Positions 45,480-55,971 of a DNA stretch of 64,000 nt are shown piece after piece. A program made the position numbers and the translations under genes. Below the pieces are notes generated by a model. It saw only the letters and a list, made by a program, of their open reading frames with translations. It was not told where the DNA came from and searched no databases. How positions within the stretch are numbered: the first letter of the stretch is position 1; each line of letters opens with the position of its first letter. The DNA is from Thozetella sp. PMI_491 (lineage: Eukaryota > Ascomycota > Sordariomycetes > Chaetosphaeriales > Chaetosphaeriaceae): the NCBI GenBank assembly GCA_021432635.1, contig MU270063.1:124001-188000 (forward strand). Direction: 5' to 3'.

Positions 45480-46091
45480 GGGAGTTTATACTGTGATGAT
45501 GATGAATGTGAGCAAGTGTGTCAACAAAGATGTTGGCTTCCAGGGGTTAATATATCTTCAAAGCTCCTCTATCCGTCGCGCAATAATCCTTCTCTCATGC
45601 TGATGCCTGTGGTCGGTCGGTGCAACTTGGAGATCAATCGCACACACCTTCAGGTTCCCACTGAACGAATCCGAAAGCTGGTTCTCTCCAAAAAGGCCCC
45701 AGGGGTTGTGCCATCTCGGCTAGTGGGCCCAAAAGGGGCAAAGCGAATGGCCGTCCGAATGCGAAGGTGGGGCTTTCGCCGGCTGCGGGCGGGTGAACTT
45801 TGGGCCAGAGGGACGGTCGGGGCTAGGTTCCCTCCGCGTGTCGGGTCAAAGGCGCTAAGCCCAGCGATCAAGCCTTCGTTTCTATGCGAGTTGGCCCATC
45901 ACAATGCAATAATATGTGCTAACGGAGAACTCCGGAGGAAATGGCGGTGCGCATAGGTGGTTTGCATACCCACCAAGCTGCCATCAACTATTGCACTCAC
46001 TGCTCCGAAAGAACAACTTCCCATGATAATGTTTGTCTAATTAATACAAGAGAGTTTTCGGGTATCTGCTTCTGTCTATCTTCACATGCAC
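45480..46091. other. Intergenic region
   Basis: Between the NmrA-like gene and the hydrolase; both are on the minus strand. No feature beyond promoter-like sequence. Confidence 0.5.
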
Positions 46092-47201
46092 TCATTTCCC
46101 TTCGAAAGCATCATTCAACCTTTTGCAGCACTCTAAATATAGCTCTTCGCTCCGCTCCGCAGGCTGGATCGGATTGGGGCCCTTGTCCCAGCCGTGTGAC
46201 ACTCCAGGAATCATGGTATAGTGCACCTTCTTGCTCAGAGGGGGCTGGCCTAGGCGAGTAGCAAGCTGCTCTCCTTCACGCAGCAGCATATCCCACTCAC
46301 AGGTGTGGAAGATGACATTTTGCGGTAGGCCCTCTGCCAGCTGCTCGTCCGACGCCTTGGATGGCGAGAGCAGTGGATTGGCAAGGTCAAGGTCTGGGGG
46401 ATAGAGATACGAGGCATCGAATAGATCCGTAAAGAAGGTCGGCAAGGCCTTCTTTGGATTGATGGTCACCTCTCGGCGGCCAGCACGGGTCAAGGTATAG
46501 TCCGTGATAGGATACCACGGCGCGACTGCCACGATCTTGTGCTTGGGAATCGAAGCGCCCGACTTTAAATACGATGCGAGCCGCAGCGGCGCGGTGATGC
46601 AGATGTTGCCGCCGGCCGAGAAGCCTGAGGTCGCGAGCCGCATCGTGTCAATGTGAAGATCGGTAGCGTTACGAATCAAGTAGAGCAGCGCATCCGCGCC
46701 GTCTTCAACTGCAGTAGGGAACGGATACTCTGGAGCTAGCCGGTACTCGACCGAGACGAAGACGGCACGACACTGCTCCAGTACGACCCTAGCGAAACGA
46801 GCATCATCCGTCGCCGCGCCGATCGTGAAGCCCCCTCCGTGAAAATTGACGACTGCAGGGTAGCGAGTGCCTTGTTCGGCCTTCTCATAGCCTTTGGGGG
46901 TGTAAAAGTGGAGTACGAACTTTCCCTTCTCTTTCGACAGCGTCGATGGAATGGTGCGTGTGAAAGTCGGGTTTGGAGGCTGTGGTGGCGCGAGGAAGTG
47001 CAGCGACATGCCAAGGTACTCCATGGAGCGCCACCATCCTGCCTGCACGCGCAGGGAGAAGCGCGACGGGGGCTCTCCAGTCTTATCGACCGCTTTCTTC
47101 AACCGTCTCTGGGGCGCGGGACGTTGACCCTCACAGCCCTGGTCGTCCTTGGGGTCGGAGAGTGTGATTGGGATGCCTTGGACGTTGGGAATATTCGACA
47201 T
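46092..47201 (-). CDS. Alpha/beta hydrolase, hormone-sensitive-lipase-like (fold 3)
   Basis: Single exon, 369 residues from the ATG at 47201. HSL-family marks: oxyanion loop HGGG at residues 121-124, nucleophile elbow GFSAGG with Ser-195, YRLAPEYPFP downstream of the oxyanion loop, and the catalytic Asp and His in CEWDMLLREGE and GVSHGWD near the end. The family hydrolyses carboxyl esters. No signal peptide or membrane span is seen. It lies about 4 kb before the AspRS-DUF2156 fusion, with a PTH11-like gene between. A hydrolase removing Asp from ergosteryl-aspartate (ErdH) belongs to the alpha/beta-hydrolase world, but this gene's membership in that group is not shown by the sequence, so no such name is given. 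Confidence 0.85.
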   Translation of the reverse strand: MSNIPNVQGIPITLSDPKDDQGCEGQRPAPQRRLKKAVDKTGEPPSRFSLRVQAGWWRSMEYLGMSLHFLAPPQPPNPTFTRTIPSTLSKEKGKFVLHFYTPKGYEKAEQGTRYPAVVNFHGGGFTIGAATDDARFARVVLEQCRAVFVSVEYRLAPEYPFPTAVEDGADALLYLIRNATDLHIDTMRLATSGFSAGGNICITAPLRLASYLKSGASIPKHKIVAVAPWYPITDYTLTRAGRREVTINPKKALPTFFTDLFDASYLYPPDLDLANPLLSPSKASDEQLAEGLPQNVIFHTCEWDMLLREGEQLATRLGQPPLSKKVHYTMIPGVSHGWDKGPNPIQPAERSEELYLECCKRLNDAFEGK

Positions 47202-48505
47202 GGTGGGAAGAGATTTACTGGCTTGTCTTGGACGAATGCACATGCACATGTCGAGGTTGGATCGATTGATCGAAGGGCGTTATTATACGATCGCCGCCAG
47301 TTTACGGCTGGAAACGGCTGGGAAGCCGTCGATGTCATAGGCTTAGCAACGGCTCCACTCGGCGATCGGGTTGCATCATTAAGACCCAAACAGGGAAAAT
47401 CTAACCCTAACCCTTACACACCTCCTTCCATTCTTTACCTAGGGGCCACCTTCTCGGCATGTAAGGTGGCACGCAGCTAGCACCTCCCTGGTGTAGATGC
47501 TTGCCTAGGACAACAAAGAATCTAACGTAAATGACACTATCAATGAATCGTAACGACTTTGCTCCCAAATCGAACCGCACCATTCACTTGACTCTCATTG
47601 ATTTTCCACAGAACCTTCCTACATCATCCCCACCTCGGATGGAACATGAACACCTGTTGTGAAATTAAAAAAACAACGACAAGGTTCCCATGATGCAGTG
47701 ATGAGATAACGTGGACCTGTCCACTGTGGGTGGGTCCTATGATCTGAGTGCGTCTCGAGACGGCAACGGTCTGGCCCGAACAAAGTGGCTCCTCGATTGT
47801 CAACATGACTATTATTCTGCAAAGGGCCGGACAACGCTGGAACCCCTGTCTCCCTTTATTCTACAGTATAATTCCCTTGTCTTTAAAACAAGGTCGGACT
47901 GCGGCGCAATTAGGCCCCTCTTCTTGAGCCTGGGCCCTCCTGACTCCATCCCCTTTAACCACCACTCCGGAATGCAACCCAGGCTTCCGAAAGGACGGTG
48001 TTTTCCGGGCAAAGGCCTGCTCCACCCAATCGCAAAGCGCCAGCGTCGTGGTTTAAGTTCGTCCTAGCCATCCGAACCGTCTCGCACTAAAACCCCGCGA
48101 ACAAAGTTTGATAAAGCCGGGCACGGGGTCTGACTCGCGACAGAGGGAGGCCCCCCGGGTCGGACTGAGGGCCGCGCACCGGATTAATGGCTGGGCGTCC
48201 CTAGACCGCGCGATGGCGTTCTGGGTCGCAGAATCCGGGGGGTTCGTTATAGCTGGCACGGCGCCTTAGTCCCATCGACTTCGTCAAGACTTCACCTTTG
48301 TTCCCCCTTCGCGTCCCGCTCGCTCTAGACCCAGCGCTACGGGAGAAAGAAACACTGGGGTCGAAGATCGCCCCTCTGTCTGTTTCTATAACATTGTCGC
48401 CTTCTCTCTTTACCGTTGAGAATGTGATGCCTTTCGCGCGTGGAAGGTGCGCCTCTGAGAGACCGAATCCTAGGGGACGATCGCCTTGCTTGGACAAGGC
48501 TGAGG
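47202..48505. other. Divergent promoter region
   Basis: Between the hydrolase (minus) and the PTH11-like gene (plus). Contains two copies of TAACCC at 47402-47413. No gene recognised. Confidence 0.5.
47402..47413 (+). repeat. Two telomere-type hexamers
   Basis: TAACCC twice in tandem, equal to TTAGGG on the other strand, followed by a partial TTA. Two copies can arise by chance; there is no other sign of a chromosome end. Confidence 0.4.
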
Positions 48506-50030
48506 ATGAACAACAACACCGGCCATGTCGGGGCGGCGCCTCCCCCGCCTGGATTCATCCCAGACTTCGATAATCCTGAGGATGCAGGGCACAAGGCCAA
48601 CGTGGCTGGGCTCATAGTCTGCGCCATCCTCATCACCACTTTCTTTTCTCTTCGATGTTACGCTAAGATTCTGGTCGTTCGCCATATCGCGCTGGAAGAC
48701 TGTACGGATCCCCCCTTGACCTCCAATCCGAGAGTGTTGCTGACTTTGCATCGGCAGGGACGTGTTTGGTGGCCTACATTGGTCAGGTTATATATCTATG
48801 GACCGTTTTCATGAGTGCGACCTCCTGGATTGAGACCGCTGTGAGCAGTTCTAACGTGACTATACAGTGGACAAACACGGCCTTGGATACCATGTGTGGG
48901 AAATTACCGCTGCCGAGTATTCACAGTTGCTCAAGGTTTGTCCCAACATCAGAACATAGAGCGCCCAAACCCTGCTAATGCCGCTTCCGTGTAGTGGCTG
49001 TATGCGAGCTCCATTGTGTACATCCCAGCGTGCTACTTCACCAAGGTAACGCTGCTGCTCCTCATCGCACGTGTGTTCGCGATAGAGGAACGAGTCTCGA
49101 AAGGAATATACGTCTTCACGGTCCTCCTCGGCTTCGCATATCTCCCGATCCAGATCATTAAGACAGCAATCTGCCTCCCCATCGCTGCGTATTGGGATCC
49201 AACAATCACCAACGCGCATTGTCTCAACCAGCGCAAAGTGTTCCTTTCGGATCTTTCGCTCGCTCTCCTCACGGACGGAGTCATTCTAGTTCTCCCCATA
49301 GCCCTTATCTGGAACCTCCGGATGCCGCTCGTCAAGAAGCTCAAGATCGCCGCGCTGTTGGGAATCGGTGGCGCTGCGATGGCGGTCACAATCGTCCGCA
49401 CCTACCGCGCTGTCATGTTTATCGATTCCATCGACACGCCGGCCGACTTTGTCATCCTAGATCTCACGACGTAGGAGCCTTCGTTCTGCAAGCAACATGG
49501 CAAATTTTCTAACTTATGTGTGAAGGGCATTCGAGATGGCTGTTGGGATGGTATGCGCGTGCTTCCCAGCCATCAACATGCTCCTTGAGCGGCGCTGGCG
49601 ATCGAGCAAGGCCCTCTCCCCTAACTCTCCCCGCACAAGAGGCCGGTGGGTCAAATCGTGGCGGACGAAGCTGGAACTCCTCACGACCTGGAATGGGCCC
49701 GAGCCACCACTGCCGACCCACGCCAAGATGGTTGAGCGAGAGGACCCTGCCAGCTTCGATCTGCAGCTTGCGATGCTGACTGGCAGGCCAGTGGAAGATG
49801 CGATCCAGATCGGGCCCCAATTAAAACGGGTCCAGTCATACGAGGGACGGCGCGAGGGATGGCTTAGGCCAAAAAGCCACCCAGCGTCCGCTACGGCCGT
49901 CGTAGACAACAGGTTGAGTGGATCGCTGGTCGTTCCGGGAAGAGTTTGGGATGGGCGGACCTCGATCGAAACGGTTCGATCTGCAGAGTCGCAAAGGTGT
50001 AAAGGTAGTGATGCTATAGATGGTACCTGA
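48506..50030 (+). CDS. PTH11-like / SAT4-type seven-span membrane protein
   Basis: Five exons: 48506-48701, 48758-48781, 48868-48935, 48995-49470 and 49526-50030; 422 residues. Splicing restores the family block Glu-Asp-Trp-Thr-Cys followed by GLGYHVWEITAAEYSQLLKWLY and Ala-Ser-Ser; then spans such as VTLLLLIARVF and LLTDGVILVLPIALIW, and the RMPLVKKLKIAALLGIGG loop, with a charged C-terminal tail of about 160 residues. The family (Pfam: fungal rhodopsin/SAT4 domain) includes the surface-sensing protein PTH11, though ligands are mostly unknown. The 24 nt second exon is small, and introns two and three were chosen because they rebuild the block. No CFEM domain is seen. Start at 48506; the frame reaches further upstream only to a non-ATG codon. 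The tail may face the cytoplasm. Confidence 0.82.
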
Positions 50031-51034
50031 AGAAAGCCACGCGTGATAAGGATACCCCCACAAGCTCTGCTATTTCCGTGCCGCCTGATGTGCCTGCCCT
50101 GCCACGGGGTGGACAAAAAAAGTGGCCCTCAGGGGCAGCAAAATTGTTAGGGGAAGAAGGTCGTTTTTTTGGGTCCCCCGCGTGCCTGCGTCACGACTGC
50201 CGTGTAGCCCCCGGTACCGCACTGGAGAGCCGTCACGTCAGGTAATTACGTGCGTGGCAAGTGTGTACTCTCCTCCGCTATCTTATCTTGCTTACGTCTT
50301 ACAGAGGGAGGCTTGGGAGGTAGGTACCTAAGGTTGGGTGGGCCGGTGCAGGTCGGAAAAGTGGGGGGCTCTTTCGGGGCATATCGCCCGAGCTCGTCTA
50401 AAGCGACCACATAGGCGGATGGCTTGCTAGGCTGTGCAACGATTTTGAATCATAGATGTCAAATCTCAGATTCCAGGGGCACGATATAGCTTCTAGAAAT
50501 GGGCTGGCAAGGAACGGGACTGCGTAACAAATTGCAGTGGTTGGTTGTCTTGCCGTCCCATGACTCAAAGATCGTCCCTGAAATCATGACATCACCACTG
50601 CCAAGTCCTTTCCTCTTTGGCAAAGTCCAGAGCCAGTCGTGCGTTGTTCGAGCCGGATAGACCGGACCAGCAATGGAAACAGCCGGAAGGCCAGCGGAGC
50701 CGTCCTCCGGCCCATTTAATGTTCGCGGATGCTCAGGAGGCTTTGCTCCGTAAACGCCATTCGAGCCGAGGCCCGGCAGGCATTCAGCGCCGCGATATAC
50801 CTGCGCTGTCGATGGCTTAGAAAAGTCCCAGATCGCTACTCGACAAAGAAAGACCAAGTCGCCACACGACAACCGCCATCCACACCGTGAACCGCGCCTT
50901 CTCCCTAATATTTGCCTCGACTGCGGCCGAGAGCCACCGCTCCCGCCGTTCTGCGCCATTCCAACGCGTGGCGCGAGCAACAGTCTCCATTTCTAACAAG
51001 TACCTCCGCTCATAGCACAGACAAGGTAATCACG
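50031..51034. other. Intergenic region upstream of the AspRS-DUF2156 fusion
   Basis: One kb between two plus-strand genes. No convincing gene; it carries the promoter and leader of the fusion gene. Confidence 0.5.
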
Positions 51035-53797
51035 ATGCCTTCCAAGAAAACATTGTGGAAGGAGCCCATCCTAAAGCTCAACCGGCTGGTGGGGCACTCG
51101 ACTGCCAAAAATCACATCTCCAAGCCCGTAATCGGCGACATCGCGGCCCTGCACGATGAGGGCGACGAGAAAGAGCTCAAGAAAGCGCAGAAGGAGCTCG
51201 AAAAAGAACAGAAAAAACAACGCGAGAGATTACTGCTCGAGCACAAACGCGCAGCCGAGCTTTCAGAGCAAGAGAGCACCCGGATGAGCGAGGCGGACGA
51301 CGTCCGTGTGCGATACGGTAGCAAGCCCGACTATGGGATCGACCGACCGTCTGGTTTCCCGGTTGCCCGGCTCGCCGAGACGGCGAAGCCGGGGGATCAG
51401 ATCAGCTTCACCGCGCGCATTCACCACGTGCGGACCATGAGTTCGAAACTCGCCTTCCTCGTCCTGCGCCAGCAGCTCGACACCATCCAAGCTGTGCTCG
51501 AGTACCGGGAGGGGATCGTCTCGGAGGCCTTCATCCACTGGGCCGTGCACCTAACCACCGAGGATATTGTACACGTGACAGGGACTGTTCAAACGCCTAA
51601 GGAGGAGCTGAAAGGCTGCTCAGTCCATCACCTTGAAGTTCGCATCGAGACTATGCACCTGCTCGTCATGGTGGAAGAGCGCCCGCCCGTCGATGTCTAC
51701 AACATTGACATGCTCGGCGATGCCGATGAGGACGGTGTTGCGGATTTTACCACATCGAACCGAGTTCGTATCGCGAACCGGATCAGCTATCTTCGGACGC
51801 CCACTGTACAGAGTATCTTCCGAATCAACTCCACTATCACCACTGTCTTCCGATCTACGCTACTCGACAAGGGATTCATGGAGATACACACACCGAAGCT
51901 GCAAGCAGCGGCCACTGAGTCAGGCGCCGAGGTCTTCGAGGTCAAGTATTTTGGCCGGAAGGCGTTCCTTGCCCAGAGCCCCCAGCTAGCCAAGCAGCTC
52001 TGCATGTCGGCCGACTTTGAGCGTGTGTTCGAGATCGGGCCGGTCTTCCGCGCCGAGGACAGCAACACGCATCGCCACCTCACTGAATTCACCGGCATGG
52101 ATCTTGAGATGGTGATTGAGAAACATTACCACGAAGCCATTGATGTGGTCGACGAGGTCCTAAAGAATATCTTTAGCGCGGTATATGAGCGGAATAGGAA
52201 AGAGGTTGACATGGTCAAGACACACTTCCCGCACGAAGACCTGGTCTGGCTAGACAAGACCCTGCGGCTCAACTTCAAGGAGGGTATCGACTTGCTGAAC
52301 TCCTCCGGCTGGACCGACGATCACGGCAACAAAGCTTCTGAGTACGAAGACTTGAGTACTAGAGCTGAGGTCCGCCTTGGGGAACTGGTGAAGGAGAAGT
52401 ATAAAACGGACTACTACATCCTCGACAGATTTCCCGCTTCGGCCAGACCGTTTTACACGCATCTTGATCCACGAGACGAGAAGTTTACGAACTCCTTCGA
52501 CATTTTTCTCCGGGGCCAGGAGATCACCAGCGGAGGCCAGCGCGTGAACAACGCACGGCTGCTTAAGAAGAGGATGGAAGCTGTAGGAATCGACCCCGTA
52601 GATATGGAAGAGTACCTGTCTGGCTTTGAGTGGGGTGTTCTCCCTCATGCTGGCTGCGGCATTGGCCTTGAGCGCGTCGTAATGCTCCTTCTGAATCTAC
52701 GGGACGTTCGCAACGCCTCCCTCTTCCCGCGCGATCCGAAATCGATGCCGGAGCGGAAGAAGACCACTGTCAAGCTGCGGCATCCAGAGGCCGACACACT
52801 TCGGTTCCAGATCGAGTACGAGGTTGGGAACAAGAACCAGGAACTGCCCCCGGTAGAGAAACTTATTGCAAACTACGGCGATGCAACCAACACTAGTTGG
52901 TTGGATGATCGATACAAAGTCTGGCGCCACGCATCCACGGGCGCGGCAGTCGGCTATGCCGAAGAGAACGGCTACGCCCTCATCATGGGTAACCCCCTGT
53001 GCGACGCCAGACAGTATTATCTCGTCATCGGCTACTTCCTCAAGCACCTACGAAAGCAAGAGGATCTTCGCCCCATCTGGCTACTCGTCTCCAAAGACGT
53101 CGAGGATATCCTAGGAGGGAGGCTCGGGTGGCGCACCATGAGTTGCGTGGCCGAGGAGCGGGTGGCTACTGACAGCGCAAAGAAGATCGAGAAGAAGCAG
53201 CGCCAGGCCCAAGAAGCCGGTGTGCAGATACGCGAGGTCGGGCTGGGCGAGCCAGTCCCGGAAGATATCCGAGCGAAATGCGACAAGCGCATCGAGGACT
53301 GGAAGGCGAGCCGCAAGGGTACCCAGGTACACATCACTGAGGTACGGCCGTGGATCGATCTGCCGCACCGCCGCTTCCTCTGGGCCGAGACCAAGGAGGG
53401 CGAAATCGCAGGCCTGATCATCCTTCACCAGCTCTCGCCCGAGCATGGCTTTCAGATCAAGTTCGCGCTCGACTTCCCCGGAGCGCCGAGCGGCACCATT
53501 GAGCTGCTCATTTCGAGCGCGGTACAAAGCCTGGCCAAGTCCGGGATCAAGTCGGTCACGTTTGGCGTCGGCGCCACCCGCACTATGGAGATTGGCGGCA
53601 ACCTGCACGGCGTGCGGGCTAAGCTCCTCTCGCGGACATATGCTTCAGTCACTGAGAAGCTCCGGCTCCTGTCCAAGACCGAGTTCCGCGAGAAGTTCGG
53701 CACGACGGAGGACCGCGTCTACATTTGCTATCCTCGACTCGGCCTGGGAGTTTCCGGTGCGCGGACGCTGATCAAGTTCTTTGAAGACGAGATGTAG
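51035..53797 (+). CDS. erdS: Aspartyl-tRNA synthetase fused to DUF2156 transferase (ergosteryl-aspartate synthase type)
   Basis: Single exon, 920 residues from the ATG at 51035; the open frame begins further upstream at a TTG and its translation is not conserved-looking. Order: charged coiled-coil extension (about 40-85); OB-fold anticodon domain (about 120-215); class II AspRS core (about 240-575) with motif 1 (near 278-289), QSPQLAKQ (314-321), motif 2 (FRAEDSNTHRHLTEF, 338-352) and motif 3 (GCGIGLERVV, 540-549); linker; then DUF2156 (about 600-915), a GNAT-like domain related to bacterial aminoacyl-tRNA transferases such as MprF. Fungal proteins with this layout charge tRNA-Asp and transfer aspartate to the ergosterol 3-beta-hydroxyl (ErdS; Yakobov and colleagues, 2020). 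The symbol rests on domain order. It should act at sterol-bearing membranes. A separate AspRS for translation is expected elsewhere. The downstream membrane-protein gene is 850 bp away on the same strand. Confidence 0.93.
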   Translation: MPSKKTLWKEPILKLNRLVGHSTAKNHISKPVIGDIAALHDEGDEKELKKAQKELEKEQKKQRERLLLEHKRAAELSEQESTRMSEADDVRVRYGSKPDYGIDRPSGFPVARLAETAKPGDQISFTARIHHVRTMSSKLAFLVLRQQLDTIQAVLEYREGIVSEAFIHWAVHLTTEDIVHVTGTVQTPKEELKGCSVHHLEVRIETMHLLVMVEERPPVDVYNIDMLGDADEDGVADFTTSNRVRIANRISYLRTPTVQSIFRINSTITTVFRSTLLDKGFMEIHTPKLQAAATESGAEVFEVKYFGRKAFLAQSPQLAKQLCMSADFERVFEIGPVFRAEDSNTHRHLTEFTGMDLEMVIEKHYHEAIDVVDEVLKNIFSAVYERNRKEVDMVKTHFPHEDLVWLDKTLRLNFKEGIDLLNSSGWTDDHGNKASEYEDLSTRAEVRLGELVKEKYKTDYYILDRFPASARPFYTHLDPRDEKFTNSFDIFLRGQEITSGGQRVNNARLLKKRMEAVGIDPVDMEEYLSGFEWGVLPHAGCGIGLERVVMLLLNLRDVRNASLFPRDPKSMPERKKTTVKLRHPEADTLRFQIEYEVGNKNQELPPVEKLIANYGDATNTSWLDDRYKVWRHASTGAAVGYAEENGYALIMGNPLCDARQYYLVIGYFLKHLRKQEDLRPIWLLVSKDVEDILGGRLGWRTMSCVAEERVATDSAKKIEKKQRQAQEAGVQIREVGLGEPVPEDIRAKCDKRIEDWKASRKGTQVHITEVRPWIDLPHRRFLWAETKEGEIAGLIILHQLSPEHGFQIKFALDFPGAPSGTIELLISSAVQSLAKSGIKSVTFGVGATRTMEIGGNLHGVRAKLLSRTYASVTEKLRLLSKTEFREKFGTTEDRVYICYPRLGLGVSGARTLIKFFEDEM

Positions 53798-54646
53798 GCG
53801 ACTTAGACTTTGGGGTTGAGAGCGTTGTCGCTCTTTATTCGAGACTAGATCTGTACCTCATGTAGCGCTGTCCTTACTAGATTCCCTTAATGTATGGTAT
53901 TAAGCACTATTAGCACGATACTCGAATACAGAATGCATTGCCATGAGCCGAAAGTGGGAGCCAACGCCGTTTTGTCGGTCGAGGCCGGCCATATTTTGTA
54001 CAATAACCCTAGCAAGACTAAGCCATTTTGTGCTCAGATTAATTGGAGGTATTGACAGGGGTTGTGAGAGCTGTGACGCGATTTGTTATGTTTGATGGAG
54101 CCCCTATTCTGCCCGCTGATTGTGCTATATCGTTGGTTGTGGCGGGGCTTTGAAACGTCATTTGGGCCGTCAAGCTCATCCGTGACATCTGCCGCGCCTT
54201 GTGCGTTGCAAATTAGCATAGCTAAGAGGTCCTGAGAGGTCGGAAGAGGAAACCGAAAATAATGCTATGTTCCTTCGGGTTATCTTTTGAGTAATAGATT
54301 GTCGCATAAGCCTCCTTCTCGTTGGCGTTCCCGTCAGCCAAGCGGACGGATCGGCTCGCCACTCCCCTGGTCATGACATCATGTTGACACTAACAAAGCC
54401 AAAGCCTTCAGACACACCACACTGCACGGCCACTGCACACTGACTGGCGCTCATCATATTCGAAAAGGTTGGTTCATAATACCATCATTTCCCCCGGACT
54501 CACACGGCTCCTACAACCACGATTCATGAGCTTCGCCGCGCTGTTTTCTCCGCCATCCCTCCACTACTTGCACGCCCGCAGCTCATCATTTCGATCGCTA
54601 AGAACAGATTACACCCTCCTGATGCGCTAGCTTCTACACGTCCGTC
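53798..54646. other. Intergenic region
   Basis: Tail of the fusion gene and promoter of the next plus-strand gene. No feature recognised. Confidence 0.5.
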
Positions 54647-55703
54647 ATGTCGACCGCGTCGGTCGAAAACGACGAGAAGAGGGAGAGGGAGGAAGAGGAG
54701 GCCGAGCCGCGCCGGTCTGAGTTCTTCGACGTTCTATCGGCCCGTCCGACCGACCTCTCGGATCCCGCGGACCTCCCGCGACTGAACTACAATCTCTGGG
54801 ACTACAAGACCAAGCTCTTTCTGGTCTCTTTTTTGCTAGTCCTCGAGATGAGCATACTCCCAATCGTTCTCTTCTATACTCTGTGGTTTGATACTACGCT
54901 TCGGCATGGAATTCGTATGCAATTAGTGGACGGGCAGATTGTGAGCAGACACTGACACGTTGTAGTATTTGCCATCATCACTTCTTTCTTCGGCATCGTG
55001 ACGGGCCTCGAGTTCGCCCTTCGGTCATGGAGGCTCATCATGCCGTCCGACGAGTACCGCCCTTTGGGTGGCGGTCGATGGCACTTTGACTTCTCGCACT
55101 GGACCATGGTGTTCGGGTATACCATTATGACCGGAATCCTGATCGGGCCATCGATCCCCCACGAGCCGCTAGTGCGGCCACTGGCGATGCCGGTTCCCTT
55201 CTTCCTCATACAGCTCGGCCTGCAGCTACTCGTGACTGGCATCATGAACAGCCGGGGCCAAGCTGCCCCGTTTAGAATCAGCTCGATCCCTAAAGGCGAC
55301 CGCATGAAGCCCATGGTTTATACTCTCGTCGAAGATATCGTCGGAGTGGACGGCACGGCGGGGAAGACGTACCGTGAGAGATTACGTGAGAGATACGAGG
55401 CGAGTTGGAGGTTTAGGGTTATGATTGCTCAGCTCAACTGGTTCTGGGCGGCTGGGTCTTTGACAGCCGGCATTGGGAGTATGGTTGTCCTCTGGGTTCT
55501 CTCATCGCAGGAAATTGCATACGGAGTTGGTAGGTTTCCCTGGTACGCTCGCTTCGATGGTAGACTTCCATGCTGACCATTTGGTTTCAACAGCCTGGGG
55601 TGCCCCCCTCATATTTGCCATGATTTGGACCCTGATTACGCTACACTGGGTTCGAAGGAGCCTGCGGAACGAGAAGTTGATGTGGGCTTCCAGAAATGGT
55701 TGA
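54647..55703 (+). CDS. Multi-span membrane protein, conserved in fungi, unknown function
   Basis: Three exons: 54647-54914, 54966-55529 and 55594-55703; 313 residues. A 60-residue acidic/basic cytoplasmic-looking start is followed by about seven hydrophobic segments, among them FLVSFLLVLEMSILPIVLFY, FAIITSFFGIVTGLEFAL, TMVFGYTIMTGILIG, FFLIQLGLQLLVTGIM and APLIFAMIWTLITLHWV. The charged blocks between spans (SWRLIMPSDEYRPLGGGRWHF; YRERLRERYEASWRFRVM) look conserved. No known domain recognised; it could belong to one of the fungal membrane families of unknown function. Splice junctions are clean and restore the frame. It lies downstream of the AspRS-DUF2156 gene on the same strand, but fungi seldom use operons, so linkage is only positional. 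Confidence 0.78.
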
Positions 55704-55971
55704 TCGTCATGCTATATCACAAGTACTTAGACAAAAGAAAAACTATCGATCCATCGGCCAATAAAGCCAACAGCATTATAGATTTGGCTTCCCAATAAAA
55801 CACCAAGATTTGCAACACGCAGGTTGTGATTTTGACACCTATCCGTAGAGTTTATTCTCAACTATGATGCACTTCATACAACACCCTCCTACTAACCACT
55901 ATGGCCATGCTGTAGATACAGAAGTGAGGACATCTATGGAAAGCCTCTATTGCTCCTCTATTGCTCCTCTA

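Noticed and set aside
46092-47201. Naming the hydrolase erdH
   Set aside because: It has HSL-family marks and lies near the fusion gene, but nothing in the sequence separates it from many other fungal esterases.
47402-47416. Telomere-type hexamers as a sign of a chromosome end
   Set aside because: Only two copies, surrounded by ordinary genes on both sides; chance or a tiny interstitial repeat is enough to explain them.
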